Positions 1 through 13,039 of a DNA stretch of 64,000 nucleotides are shown here, piece by piece (the first letter of the stretch is position 1; each line of letters opens with the position of its first letter). The stretch covers positions 11,410,280 through 11,474,279 of the forward strand of contig CM034108.1 of NCBI GenBank assembly GCA_019914945.1, read 5' to 3'. Source of the DNA: Typha latifolia. Its lineage: Eukaryota > Streptophyta > Magnoliopsida > Poales > Typhaceae. A program made the position numbers and the translations under genes. The notes beneath the pieces were generated by a model. It saw only the letters and a program-made list of their open reading frames with translations, was not told where the DNA came from and did no database searches.

Positions 1-109
1 AAGCTAGTAACGTACGGCGGTGATTGGCTCGACCATAGCGAATAGAGCGGGTGAGTCGGCGTCCCTATGATGAGGCGCACGTCCGATAGAAGTGCGGATT
101 AAGAATAAC

Positions 110-480
110 TCTCCTCTATCTATCGGCGGTTCTCTCCTCCTCTCTCGGTTCTCGTACTCATCGTCTTCGTAAACCCCCATCGCTCCTCTCCCGTTGCCTC
201 GTCTCCACTCTCAGACCGCCGCAAAAGCCGCCGAAAGACTCTTTCTCCCCGCTGCCGGAATCCTTCTGGAGGCTCTCCGCCGTTGGATCTGCCAGATTCC
301 GATCTCCGCCCTTGGTCGGATTCGCACTCAAGCCCGGGAAGCTCTCGATCTACAGTCTCGTGTCTTTCCCGAACCGTAACGGCGTCGGTATCGGATCTGG
401 ATCCTTTTCTCTGTGCGTGGCAATCTATCGATCTAGGGTCGATCCAACGCCCTGTGGGTCTTCGCTGCTCTGATCTAAAG
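110..480 (+). promoter_or_regulatory. SEC24 core promoter region and 5' leader exon
   Basis: A pyrimidine-rich stretch at about 110-200 (CTCTCCTC-type blocks) looks like a plant Y-patch near a transcription start. It is followed by GC-richer sequence up to a clean donor, AAAG|GTAAAT, at 480/481. No convincing protein is encoded here, and the first SEC24 coding exon starts more than 3 kb downstream after an acceptor at 3919/3920. I therefore read this as a non-coding leader exon. The true start site cannot be fixed from sequence alone, and extra leader exons inside 481-3920 cannot be excluded. Confidence 0.5.
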
Positions 481-3400
481 GTAAATTACTCTTTTTTCCT
501 CTTTTGGAAATAAAAAGGTTGGATATTTTGATGTTAGCGATAATTTACTTGTTAGTTCGATCCTCTCTTCTCGAGAAGACGGGGTCAAATTGCTTCCTTA
601 GATTGGAATTATTCCTTTTTAAAGGAAGTGACGGAATTTGTTTAGTTTCCTAGTAACTGCAGTTATGCAAGATCTAATTGACACATGGATCGTGCGTCTT
701 GGATCTACTGCAGATGCTTTTTAAAGGATCACTTGAATTTTCTTCTATAGAAGGTGAAAAAGTTAAACCATGACTGTCGGCAAGGTTACGCATTCAGGTT
801 GAAGCTTTCATATAGTAAAAGAAGATCTAGATTAGTTTACTTTTCCCTTTCCACGTCCACTGTGCTGCTTCTGCTGAAGCTGGATCTGGAGCATGAAATA
901 CTCTTCTTTGGATTACGAAATTTTGGAACTTGCATAAAGACAGCAAATGCCGTGAGATTCCCTTCTACGACACTTGAATACTTATCCTACAATCAGAAAT
1001 AGATTATAAAAGATGGCATAGAGCTTTTGAGTTTGTCAACCAAAATGCACCCAGTACCCTTCTGAATGTCAGGTTGTGAGCATATGGCTGACATATCCTG
1101 CTTGAGTAGCCACTCTAGTTCTTCAGACCATCTAGCCATGGAAATTGAGTGGATAGAGAAGGATTTTGTGCCTTGATAGTAAAATTCTGGTAATTTAGCG
1201 TTTCCAGTTTTGATTGAAGAACCAAAAGTTTTTGGTTATTATGTAACACTTCTCTAGAGATGATTGCCATTGCACATCCAGTTTGTGTAGAGAGATGAGA
1301 GAATATATGTCTCTCCAAGCTCTGTGTGTGTGTGTGTGGTTTTAAAAATCCTAAAGAATTAATTACTTCATGTGGATTGCACATGAGCATTAGGTGAAAG
1401 ATGATATATAGCAGCGCCAAATAAAATAAAAAAGAATGTTGATTTTCTACTCATTGTATAAGTATTACTGTTATGTAGAACTTAGAGTGGCAGCTAAACT
1501 TACTTTCTCTTTTTTCTCTTTTCCTTCATGTCACACTTCTCTTTTCTCTATTATCTCTCCCATTATACCATCCAAATATAGTGATAATCTAAAACATCTT
1601 CTGGTATTACTATGCCAAAATTTTTCTTTGATTTTAATAAGCTTGGTTACCACTTAACATGAAAAGGAGAGAGGTACATGCCTCCTCCAGTATTATTCTG
1701 CCCAAAATTTCCTTTGATTTTAATAGTGTTGACTACCACTTAACACAAAAGGTAGAGAGGTATATGTCCATGACATTTGTTATCACCATTCCTCTTCTAG
1801 GGATCCCAATTTCATTGAACTATAGAGACCATCTTTTATTGGATGAATTTCTGTGAAAATTTTGTTTGCTTCTCTGTCAATCTTATGGATTGTTATTTTT
1901 CATAATGATGTAGCACTGAATTAGCTAATATAGATATCTCTGGCCAAAGACAAAAATTTTCTTCATCTGGCCATTCAAGAGAGGAATTTTGACCGCAATC
2001 TCATTCCACACCTTGAGTATGACCAGCTTCAAGCTATTCTACATCTGGCTGGGGTGCATTGTCAGGCCCCCGTCCTCTCCCCTCTAGAATTTGCAAGCAA
2101 TTTTTGTCTCTTTCTCAAATTCCTTTTTTATCTTTCTTTCATGGTACTCATTTGCTGTCAGTCTCTTGCTGCTATTTAGCCTTCAATGGAGTTTGCAACG
2201 GAGCTCTCTCTGCATTTGGAGTCGTTAATCATCTATTACATATTCCATTAGCTAGCTGTTATCTTAACTTTAGTTGTCACAATCATTGAACATAAAACAA
2301 CCAATCTTAATTGAAAGGTATCATCTGTTTATATCATTCAAAGTAGCAGTATCTTGATTGTATAGGCTCTAATTCAATTATGAAGCTATCGGTCAACTCT
2401 ATCCTTGTAGGCTTGTAGCCAGGCAGATTTGTTACTGAAATTATGATTATGATTTACTATTATACCAGTCAACAATTTTTTCGAAAAGTTTAAGTTAATC
2501 ATTTATATTCTAGCCTAGGAAGCACGGATAGTCCATTTTTCTTCCCGTACTCGTATTCTATACATATTAAATATGGCTCGAACATGACTGGGATACATAT
2601 CAAATATATTTTTGAAGTATCCTATATTAAAGTAAATCATTTCGATTACTGGATATGGCTGGGATACGTGGGGATATGGCAGGATATGACAAGGGATATG
2701 TATTCAATGTAATTTGTTATAGCAGGTTGGTTATTAAGTCAATTAAGTGGTTTAAACTAATTATGCCAATTTAAAAAAAAATCATTAAACTTATTAAGGG
2801 ACGGAATAGGGCAAATTGGGTGTCCTCTTTCTTTCTGTGTGTGCCCAGGTGGTTTCTTCCTTCTCGACGGAATTCGGCAGTCTTCGACCAATTCGATGGG
2901 GGCTCCATCTATTTTCTCTCACATGCAGGCTAGCTTCTCTCCCTCTCTCTATTCTTTCCCTCCTCCCCTTCATCTCTCTCTTGTCCTTTTCCCTCTCATC
3001 TCTCTCGCCTTATGAGATCTACAGTGAGGACGACCTCTCCACTTCCCATTTCCCTCTTGCTACTGAGAAGAGAGACAATTTTCTTCATGTTTACATTCTA
3101 TCTGGTAGAAATTATATATGGTTGTATTTGGAAGGTGGGCTTTTTGAAAACTTGATAGATGCTTGATTGTTTGATGGTTTTTCTTCTCCCATCTGTTTAA
3201 ACATGTCACTTTAGTGCAGTTTCTGTTCTCGATAACCTTCTCTCTACTTTCCTACTTTCCTTGAAGTGCCAAGTCTAAATTCATGACTTTATAGAAGTAC
3301 TGGTGCATGACATGGATGAAGGGTTATAACTTATTATTCTGCATATTAGGCTTATGTGCTAACTGCTAAATGACCTGAAAATTGTAGGTTGATAATAATT

Positions 3401-3920
3401 AATTGTGGCAAATTTATATGAGCTAGATGCATGCATATTAAACAGTCAAGTGCTTCTATGTGCTACAGATGAATCTTATTGGGTTAACCCAAGATTATAA
3501 AAAAGGTTGTTGCTTCAAGTTATTTACAGAGAAAAGTGAAACAGTGCACGGCCATGGCCAAGAGTTTCATGTGTCAAACCACTTTCTTCCTATTGGTTTT
3601 CTTAGGAATGTCAAACATTTGATCTCGATAGCTTTACTAATTTACTTTTGTAGAATGCTAAAGGAGGTAAGCAGCATGGATTTAACCGAGTTGTAAATTA
3701 CATGAAATAATTGGTCGATCAGCTGCTCCCTCCCAAGTTCCTATAAATTCTGGTCATGCTTATTTTTCCAAATGTACTTTTTCAGGATATGTTATGCATC
3801 ACATAAATTATATGTTTCACAAACGAAATTAATTGATCTCTATCCTTGTATTCATTTGGATTAAGTCTAGTAGAGATCACATGTATCAAGCTTCAAATAA
3901 TTACTATGCAATTGAGCAGG
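481..3920 (+). other. 5' leader intron of SEC24
   Basis: This 3.4 kb AT-rich stretch holds no recognisable coding exon. It carries a tandem duplication (1596-1768), a block around 2500-2720 with several GGATATGG-like words that may be a decayed dispersed repeat, and a CT-rich patch near 2930-3010. It runs from the GTAAAT donor to an acceptor in TTGAGCAG at 3911-3919 or so. Long first introns in 5' leaders often raise expression of plant housekeeping genes. That role is inferred here, not seen. Confidence 0.5.
1596..1768 (+). repeat. Diverged tandem duplication, unit about 86 bp
   Basis: Two adjacent units share the order TATTA..CCAAAATTT..TTTGATTTTAATA..CCACTTAACA..GAGAGGTA. The second unit is offset from the first by about 86 bases and differs by scattered substitutions. 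It lies inside the SEC24 leader intron and has no coding role that I can see. Confidence 0.7.
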
Positions 3921-3935
3921 TTGGTTCACATAAGT

Positions 3936-6900
3936 ATGCAGCCTATGGGGAATGAAAAGCCAGGAAATGTTCCAGGAAGGCCTTTATCACCATTTTTGGC
4001 TGGTTCACAAGCTGTGCCACCTTTCACATCTTCTGGTCCTGTGGTTGGAGCGGGTGCATCTGGTTATTTGCGAGCTACAGCACCATTTTCAAGTGCTCCA
4101 CAAGCCACAACACCATTTTCAAGTGCTCCACAAGCCACAACACCATTTTCAAGTGCTCCACAAGCCACAACACCATTCTTATCTTCTCAGCCAATGACAG
4201 GCACACAGACCTTTGGTTATAGAGCACCAGCACCACCATCAATGAGATCTAGTGGTCCGGCCATTCAATCCCCTCCATTATCCTATCTTCCACATGATGC
4301 AACTGCTTCTCAGCAAACACAAGCTCCTAGGTTTCCTCCACCTGCTCAACCTCCAACTCCCTTGCACAGTCCTCCTGTCGGTCCATCAGCTGTATACGCC
4401 GGTGGATCTTTTCGTCCTCAGTCTCAAATGCCAACAGTTCCAATGGGACCTCCACCTCAAAATTCTGCACAATTAGCATCTAGAAGTAATATGCCTCCAC
4501 TTCCAGATTCTTCGTCCTTTATGCCCAGACCACCTCCTCAGCCATCTTATTCTAATTTTGTTTCAGGAGGTAATGTTCCTCCATCACTAGCAGAGCCACT
4601 ATTCCCTGGTTCTAAACCAGTTTCACAGCCATCACCACAGACAACTTCCTATGTTCCTTCATTACAAGCTTCTTCTTATCATGCTCACCAAGGAGGTGTT
4701 GTTCCACCACCACCACCTATTGGAACCCCTGCAGGGTTTAGTTTAAGAGAACAAATGCAATTTCCTAATTTAGGACCAGCTGCCGGAGGTCACCTTCAAA
4801 GTCTCGTTGAAGAGTTTCAGTCATTGTCTGTTGGATCTGCACCTGGGTCACTTGATCCTGGTGTTAACCTCGAATCACTTCCAAGGCCTCTAAATGGTGA
4901 TGAAGAACCAAGTAAAGTTCTTGATTCATACCCATTAAATTGCCATCCAAGATTTTTGAGGCTGACAACACACGCAGTTCCGAGTTCTCAATCATTGCTT
5001 GCTAGGTGGCATTTGCCTCTTGGAGCAATTGTCCATCCTCTTGCTGAAGTTCCTGAGGGGGTATATCTCTTTTTGTTTGTCCATAATCAGCTAGTAGTAG
5101 TGCCATTTTTATATTTTTATGATCTGTTGTTCCTTTCAGGAGGAAGTGCAGATTGTCAATTTTGGATCAGCTGGTGTTATTCGATGTCGAAGATGCAGGA
5201 CATATATAAATCCATATGTGACCTTTACAGACGCAGGAAGAAAGTGGCGATGCAACCTTTGTTCATTGCTCAATGATGGTAGGTATCATGCTACAAATTT
5301 TCATCTGTTTCTTAGATTTTGTACAAATGGTGTAATTGCTTTATCTTATGGTACTGTGGAATAGGTTATCAATAGATCTTTAGCATTGTTCTCATCTTCT
5401 TCTCCTTTTCTTTTTTTTTTTAAATTTTGCATTGTTTCTGTGAACATGGAATTCTGGTCTGATAATTCATTTGGACATCTTACTGCTGTTGTCTACGTAT
5501 CACAGTTTGCATCTTTTATTTGGAAGATTTTGGTTGGAGAAAATAGCTGTTGACAAAGTTTAAAATTACCTCATTCATCATCCTGCTCTCCTTAAAAGAG
5601 ATTAAATTTCTGATTTACAGAATTTTCCGTTGTAATTGTTAATGTGGATAAGACAATATATGGAGCTCATCAACTTACAAGAATGGTTCATGCAAGAAAC
5701 TATCTGGAGCTTGAGCTGTTAATGTTAAGAAGCATCAGCTGAAAGGTGGGATTCATTGTGGCAATAGGTCAATAACCCAAAATATTTTACTTTTTCCGAA
5801 GGACTGAGTGAAATTTCAGACCTTAATAATGCTAAAAGACTTCCAAATCATAGAGTGAAGGGCATTCAATATAAAAGGATTTATCAACTTGACAGAAGCT
5901 ATCACCTATGTGAACCTAAAATTTTGATCAATATTGGAACTGTAATAAGAAGAGAAATAGAAACATAGTTACTATGCAGACGAAACTTAGTGTCAGATTA
6001 AGTTTCGTTGAGTGCAATACAAATGTTGGGAATTGGGATATTGGACCAACTTGATTTTGTTCAGGTTCAAAGAATTAGGGAGAGGAGAATTGTTATATGC
6101 TTCATTGGGAGCTGGGTAACAGCCGTAATTTACAGGTTCTTTTTATGGAGATTGAACAGTGAGTCTTATGAAAAATTAGCAAGGTTTTTGAGTTGATCTC
6201 CTCTTGGGTAACACAAAGTACTGAGCTAGCATTGGAGTTTTTGCAGCAATTCTCTAATTCTGCTAAAGGAGGCAGTGACTGAAAATCCATTTTAATCTGA
6301 TATTCAGCTGCTCTAGTATATTATTTAAGGGTATAAAGATGGGTACCATTATTGTGTAATATGTTTGCTACTTCCATTAGCAGGATAGAAAGGTGTGTAT
6401 GGTAAGTGGTGTCTCTTGTCTCTCTTAACAAAAGATGATGGTGCCTCGTTCTTTTTATTAAAAGATGCATTATGTGAGCAAAACAAGAAGCACATGCAAT
6501 GGTTGCACCACCTAAGAATTTATTGATTCCCTTGCTTCTCCTTTTGTAGGTTTAGAATATCCATCTTTGCTCTTACTAAGTTTACAATATGATATTATTT
6601 TTCTTCAGTTAAAATGATCTTCTGGTCTATGATATTTGCTGCTTAGAACATCTTCTAGTTCATGTGTATCTCTTATGCATTCAGTTCCTGGAGATTATTT
6701 TTGTGCTCTGGATGCTACTGGTAGAAGATGTGATATAGCTCAAAGACCTGAGCTTTCCAAGGGAAGTGTAGAATTTGTTGCTCCAACTGAATATATGGTG
6801 CGACCGCCAATGCCACCATCTTATTTCTTTCTTATTGATGTATCAGTAGCTGCAGTTCGGTGTGGCTTGCTAGAGGTAGTCACATATAAACCTCTGAAGT

Positions 6901-9900
6901 TCTGTCTTTACGTCTACAATTGCAGCTATCTTCTTCTATAATTTCCTAATGTCCTTGCATTAGTTTTCTGAGCAGCTTTACCAGTATGTTGGATTCCAAT
7001 TCTGTTTTTAATTGTTTTTGCAGATAACAGCAAAGACCATAAAATCATGTCTTGATGAACTTCCAGGCTTTCCCAGGACACAAATCGGCTTCTTGACCTT
7101 CGACAGTGCATTACATTTCCATAATTTAAAGGCATGCATTATACCCTAACATAAATAGGAATGCTAAAGTTTTTTTATCTGTGACTTGCTTGACGACATT
7201 TGCTCCTTAGTTTGCTAGTTTTTGTCTGTCTCAACTTACTGAAACCACTTTAGGACAAACATCTTATGACTAACTGTCTCTATCTGTTCCAGTCTTCTTT
7301 GTCACAGCCTCAAATGATGGTCGTAGCAGATCTGGATGATGTATTTTTACCATTGCCTGATGACCTTCTTGTAAATTTAGCTGATTCTAGACATGTGGTT
7401 GAGGCTTTTCTAGATAGCTTGCCTAGTATGTTCCAGGGCAATGCAAATGTAGAATCTGCATTTGGCCCTGCTCTTAATGCAGCATTCATGGTCATGGTAA
7501 GATGTTTATTTAGTTATTTATTTTGATGATATACTTCTGTTGGATTATATATTATAGATATCTTATAATTTCTTGGACAGAGTCGTCTTGGAGGGAAGTT
7601 GCTCATCTTTCAGAGTACATTGCCATCTCTTGGTATTGGTCGCCTAAGACTACGAGGAGATGATCTTCGGGCTTATGGCACTGACAAAGAACACACTCTG
7701 CGGATACCAGATGATCCATTTTATAAGCAGATGGCTGCTGAATTCACAAAATCTCAGATTGCGGTGGACATATTTGCTTTCAGCGAAAAGTACTCTGATA
7801 TAGCTTCACTAGGTACAAATGTTACCTTTACCAACCCCCAAACCCTCGGATAAAAAATATTTCATCCTTGTTTTGTTCATCTCTTGGCCATTTTGTCAGG
7901 GTCTCTAGCCAAATATACTGGTGGCCAGGTTTACCATTATCCGTCCTTCCAAGCAATTACTCATGGAGATAAATATAGATATGAGTTGGCGAGAGATCTT
8001 ACAAGGGAGATTGCATGGGAAGCTGTGATGCGCGTTAGATGCGGAAAAGGTCACATTTACTTCAACAATATCTTCCTTCTTATATGCTATAGATTTTGAA
8101 GTTATGTTTCAAAAATGATTATTTCAAGGAGAAATGTCATTTTTCAGGTGTGCGTTTTACGACATACCACGGCCATTTCATGCTTAGGTCAACGGATTTA
8201 TTAGCCCTTCCAGCTGTGGATTCTGATAAAGCCTTTGGAATGCAATTATCTCTAGAAGACACCTTGATGACAACACAGACCGTTTATTTTCAAGTTGCAC
8301 TATTGTATCCTTTTCTTTTTATGCATATTAAGTGACTTGTTCATACGCTATGCTTGAAAATGTTTTTTTCTTTTACTTACGTCATAGGAAAATCTAACCA
8401 GACTAAGAGACATCATGTTTAACCTAAGAATGTGCCCTTTACACATTCTCATGCCTTAATTTTAGACAAACTAAGGTCTGCCTGTAATATGTCCTCTTTA
8501 TTTTCTTGCAGATGTGTGAGAGTTTTCTTTTTGTATTTTTAAATATAAGCAAAAGGGATGGCTGCACACCTTCAAACTCTTTTTATAGGATAAATCTAAA
8601 TAATAGAACAGATATATATTTATATCCGCTTCCCTCATTCTCGGCTCCTCTATTCTACTAAACTGTCAAACTTGTAAGTTGACGATGATATGTCAGAAGG
8701 CCTCCACACAATCCTTTGTTGAGATAGAATCATAAACTATTTCATCTTTATCATGTACATCACCGGGTGCTTATAAATCCTTTAGAGTATCTAAATTTTA
8801 TCTAATGATATGCATCTGATTAGATTGTACTCAGTACAACATATGAAAAGCTAATTTTGGTGGCATATTTATCTTCTTTTCTTAATATTTGACATATGTG
8901 GTTAAACCTACAAATGACCATCAACTGAAAGTGAAAATAGACTTATTAACCTAAAACCTTAATAAAAAGCAGTAATTTGAAAGGTATGTTTCTGGCATAA
9001 TTCATCATATTACCAGGTGATCCTGTGTAGTACTGCTTACTCTTCAATACCCAAAGTTGTACCAAGTGCTTGATTTATTTACCATTTTGCTAACTCACTA
9101 TTGGTGCTAACTCCTTGTAAGTGCAAGGTGTACAAGTATATGCTATCCTTTCTAACATATGGGTATAACACATCGGTGTGGACCTGTTTCCTGCACTTAA
9201 TATTGTGAAGATGGTACATTTGAATTGTCTGTCCTTAGCTGTCACAAGATACACATCCTCTTCAGGTGAAAGGCGTATTAGAGTGCACACAGCAGCAGCA
9301 CCTGTGGTAGCAGATCTTGGTGAAATATACCGCCAAGCTGACACCGGTGCCATCATCTCGCTGTTGAGCAGGCTTGGTTAGTTGAAACATATATACCTTT
9401 TTGGATGGTTACCATATATTATTTTGTTTTACCTCTTCTATTTTACTAATGCTGAAAGAAATCCTGCAGCGGTTGAAAACACGTTATCCAATAAGCTAGA
9501 AGATGCTCGGCAGCTAGTCCAATTGAAGCTTGTGAAAAGCCTTAAAGAATACAGGAACCTCTATGTAGTACAGCATCGGTTGGGCGGGAGACTGATATTT
9601 CCAGAATCTTTAAAATTCCTTCCCTTATATGTCTTGTGCCTCTGCAAGTCTCTAGCTCTTCGTGGAGGTTATGCAGATGCTCCTCTAGATGAACGGTGTG
9701 CTGCTGGTTATGGCATGATGATTCTTCCTATAAGAAGGATGCTCAGACTTCTTTACCCTGGTTTATATCGGCTTGATGAGGTCTTGACAAAGGTGTTGTT
9801 CTGTACCTGTATTATACTTGTTAAGATGATGGCTACAGGAAGTTTGTTTGAGAAACAACATTTTTCACTGTGCTCTTAACTGCAAAAAGATAGTTCATAC

Positions 9901-11415
9901 TTTATTGAAATTTCTAAATGCAAAAGAATACAACAGAGATGCCTACTATAATATCACATTTTGTTCAGTAAATTTGGAAGCTCTTATGAATGTTCAGTTA
10001 TCTATTTAAACTAGATCTATCTTAAGGTTCTGAAATTTCTATTGAGAATTTGTTTCGTTAGATTGCCATTACAGTTCCTACTGATGTTTTAATAATTTAC
10101 AGACTTAATCAAAATATTTGAAATTTGTGCTTAATCATATAATATGAATCTGAATTTTGCAGGGTGCAGACAACTTTGATGAATCTTTGAAGCAATTGGC
10201 CTTAACTGCACAATGCTTAGATGCGAGAGGCCTCTACATTTACGATGATGGGTTTACCACCACCATATGGCTGGGCAGGATGCTATCACCTGATATTGTA
10301 AATAGTATATTTGGAGATAACCTATCAAGCTTCCCTGATCTTTCCAGGGTATGGTCTATGCCCTAGATTATGTTAGAAGTTTCTATCTATCCTTCTCTAT
10401 ATCTAGATTATATTTTCTCTCCTTATCAAGTAAATTTGACTTTATTATAAGAAGCAACTAAATTTAAGCATTGTTCTTTAGATAAAATATCGAAGTGTGC
10501 TTTGGAAAATCTATGTACTGAATAACACTGAACAATTTGTGGTCATTATTGGAATAATTATTGTCAAATGGATATCTTTGAAGTTAGACTCTAACAGTCT
10601 ATGCAATCTAAAAAAATTTGGCAGATATTCTAGAGCAAGATCTCCTGAGATCCTCATTTAATGATGTACGACACTGTTGTCATTATTGGAATGAATATTG
10701 GCAAATTGAAATCTTAAAAGTCAAGCTCTAATAGTATAGGGAATCTAAAATTTGACAGATAATCTAGATCAAGATCTCCTTTATCTCATTTAATGGTGGA
10801 CTACATTCTTCAACTGTACTCTGCTCCTTGTACCCAAATATTTTTAGAAACTCATGAATCATTAAGTTAGTTGAGGCTTTCTTTTCTTGTTTTCTGGAAT
10901 GTCTTTTCGTAAGTGTTTGATTTGAGCACTCTTGATTATCATTTAGAGAGCATATATTCCAAATATGCTAGTCCATTTTTTTGGTAGCTATTATTAATGT
11001 AAATCACTTCATACAACTTTAAATCCAATGACATAAGGCAACATTAAAAGAACTCCTGATCTCTCATAATGTGGAGTGTCGACTTCTCCACTTGGCAGTT
11101 AGTGCTTCTGTAAAGGAAGTATATTATAGTATAATGCATAGTCAGTATTGTGGACAGTTGTGACATGCATATCTTATTGCATTGCAGGTTCAGTTGCCTG
11201 AACTCGACAATGAAGTCTCAAGAAAACTGATGAGGGTGTTAAAATTCCTAAGGGAGAATGATCCTTCCGTTTATCAATTATGCCGCATAGTAAGGCAAGG
11301 TGAACAACCTAGAGAAGGATCATTGCTTCTTTCTAACCTCATCGAAGATCAGACTGCTGGAACCAGCAGCTATATTGATTGGATTCTTCAGATATATCGG
11401 CAATCACAAGGCTAA
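3936..11415 (+). CDS. SEC24A: SEC24-like COPII coat protein (SEC24A type), complete
   Basis: Cargo-binding subunit of the COPII coat; it pairs with SEC23 at ER exit sites. Coding exons: 3936-5060, 5140-5278, 6685-6875, 7024-7131, 7293-7496, 7581-7812, 7900-8049, 8148-8304, 9249-9376, 9470-9792, 10163-10348, 11188-11415. They sum to 3171 nt, giving 1056 aa; the Arabidopsis At3g07100 protein, from memory, is about 1040 aa. Residues 1-340 are Pro/Ser/Gln-rich and disordered. A zinc finger follows with Cys at about 391, 394, 413 and 416 (CRRC..CNLC). Then come the trunk ([30 protein letters not shown]), beta-sandwich, helical ([12 protein letters not shown]) and gelsolin-like ([18 protein letters not shown]) regions. 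Start: the first ATG after the leader acceptor; a second in-frame ATG at 3945 matches the family N-terminus (MGNE..) equally well. Odd: one GC-AG intron and one probable U12-type intron. Confidence 0.95.
4081..4170 (+). repeat. Three 30-bp tandem units coding a decapeptide
   Basis: Three exactly adjacent 30-base units (4081-4110, 4111-4140, 4141-4170), followed by a partial fourth, encode repeats of [10 protein letters not shown] in the disordered N-terminus of the SEC24 protein. The period is a multiple of three, so copy-number change would keep the reading frame. The units look identical, which suggests recent expansion. Confidence 0.9.
7132..7292 (+). other. GC-AG intron in SEC24
   Basis: Exon sequence ends ..TTAAAG and the intron begins GCATGC. 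The next exon begins after TGTTCCAG with TCTTCTTTGTC. The joined protein reads [13 protein letters not shown], which matches the family without gap. No GT lies near the required junction, so a GC donor is needed. Confidence 0.85.
8305..9248 (+). other. Probable U12-type (minor spliceosome) intron in SEC24
   Basis: The donor reads GTATCCTTTT, matching the U12 consensus (R)TATCCTTT. Just before the acceptor is GTCCTTAGCTGTCACAAG, where CCTTAG resembles the U12 branch element TTCCTTRAY about 12 bases from the splice site. The junction is fixed by protein homology: [17 protein letters not shown]. The acceptor lacks the long pyrimidine tract normal for U2 introns, which fits U12 type. Confidence 0.8.
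10542..10812 (+). repeat. Diverged tandem duplication, unit about 137 bp
   Basis: GTCATTATTGGAAT starts at 10542 and again at 10679. Downstream words recur in the same order (AGACTCTAA/AAGCTCTAA, AGATCTCCT, CATTTAATG). The copies differ by many substitutions and small indels. It lies in the last SEC24 intron. Confidence 0.7.
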
Positions 11416-11900
11416 TGAAAAGGGTGAAATGGCTCCAAACTTCCACCGTTCTGCACCTGTAGAATCTTCATGTTTACAGCGTGAGCCTTTGTGGGTATTC
11501 AATCCTATTGAGTTTTTTGCACCTTCTTGAGTTGAACTGTTGAGCCTGTGACATGGCGGCAGGGGTAGCCAGATCATCAAGTTTTACTCTGGTCTGAGTT
11601 CTATTTGCAATATGTTGGCTTGCAAGTTCTATTTTTGGCACTTATTCTTATGTGGTCTCCTTTTTGCTCCTTTTTACTGCTGCGTTAAATATCTTGCTGT
11701 GTCAGAATAATTTAGTTGTCACACTGATGGTAACTTATACAACTGTTGGAGATGGGTACTCACTTCTTTTTCTGTTCACCAAAGATGATTTATATTTGAC
11801 AGCTGTATAGCTGTACTTCCTTTTTAACTCTGCTAATGTTGGTAATACTTGCTTTTCATGACTACATGACTCATTCTGGTTGTACTAGAAAAATAAACAT
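11416..11900 (+). terminator. SEC24 3' UTR with candidate poly(A) signal
   Basis: After the TAA stop the sequence is T-rich and non-coding. A perfect AATAAA lies at 11892-11897. Plant poly(A) signals are loose, so this is a candidate only. Confidence 0.4.
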
Positions 11901-13039
11901 TGAACCAGAACCTGGATGGAACAAGTCTCATGTTAGCTCAGCTTTGCTTTTCTGCCCTTTTTTCATTCTGTAACTTTGATATCTGCAGCAAGTTCAGAGA
12001 CCTGAAGCACCTCAATGAATGCTATTATTTATTTCGTTATGATGAATTTCCCCCTTTCGCTGTTTGATTTGGCACTCTAGGTTATGAATACAAGAGGTTG
12101 GATTCTGGTTGTGCATTAATTGATCCGAGTGTTGGTATATTTTTCTTTACTGAGGATTTTCTAAATAAATTTAGGCTCAGATTGATTGTCATTATATGCT
12201 TTATTTTATTATGTTTTCTATTTTTTATTTCGATATAGAAAGTTTATTAAAATTTGTTCACTTGTGAAATAAGAGTAATTCTAGAATAAGTATTTTAATT
12301 TTTAATACTAGGAGAAGGGAATTAATATTATTATAAGTTATTATATTGTCTAGTTGAATATTAGTAAAATAATAATTATATCTGATGTGATATAAAGTAA
12401 ATATTAAAGTAATAAATAATAGCGAATTTGTATTGGGAATTAGTGATATTTTAAGCAAATGATGGAAATGCGTTTGATTGGATGTAAAGTAATAGTAATA
12501 ATTAAGTATTATTTAATTTAAAGGCAAAATAATAATTTTAGATTAAGAGATAACGATGAATTAGTATAGTAAGAAAGCTAAATTATTATTTAGTTATTAT
12601 CCTAGAATAAAAGTGCTTATTTTAAAAAAGAGATTATTTTTAATTTCACAAGTTAAACTGAATTAAGGGGGGGAGGGAGGAAAGAACTCCTCAAACGAGA
12701 AGACAAATAGAGGACGGAGGGCATGAAAACCCCGTCACTGCTGCCAAATGTTGAGAGAGAAGGATTCTTATTCTAAGCCCGTTCCGAAGTAGGTTAGATA
12801 GGCCTCTCTCTCAAAAGGAAATATTCTCGCCTCACTCAAGGCTGTAAGAAATTATTCTCAGAAGTGCTTAATATTTGTATTCTCTTGATGACGGTTTTAA
12901 TTCAATAAGCCATAGATTAATAAGAGAAGAAAAATAAAGCTGCAGTTTATTTATATTTTTTTTAAGAAGAAGCTGGAGTTTGGATACAACAATATTTGAA
13001 AGAAAAAAAAGGAAACAATTCAACACAATACATGCATAT
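11900..13039. other. AT-rich spacer between convergent SEC24 and DUF247 genes
   Basis: Very AT-rich, with many TTATTA/TAATAA runs around 12180-12660 and a short G-rich block (GGGGGGGAGGGAGG) near 12667. The right end probably contains the 3' UTR of the minus-strand DUF247 gene. No gene is seen. Confidence 0.6.

Noticed and set aside
2495..2720. Possible further copy of the GCCGATACG repeat (GGATATGG words)
   Set aside because: Shares only short AT/GG words, and the tail GAGTTTTAGAACC is absent; possibly a different decayed repeat, not supported as the same family.
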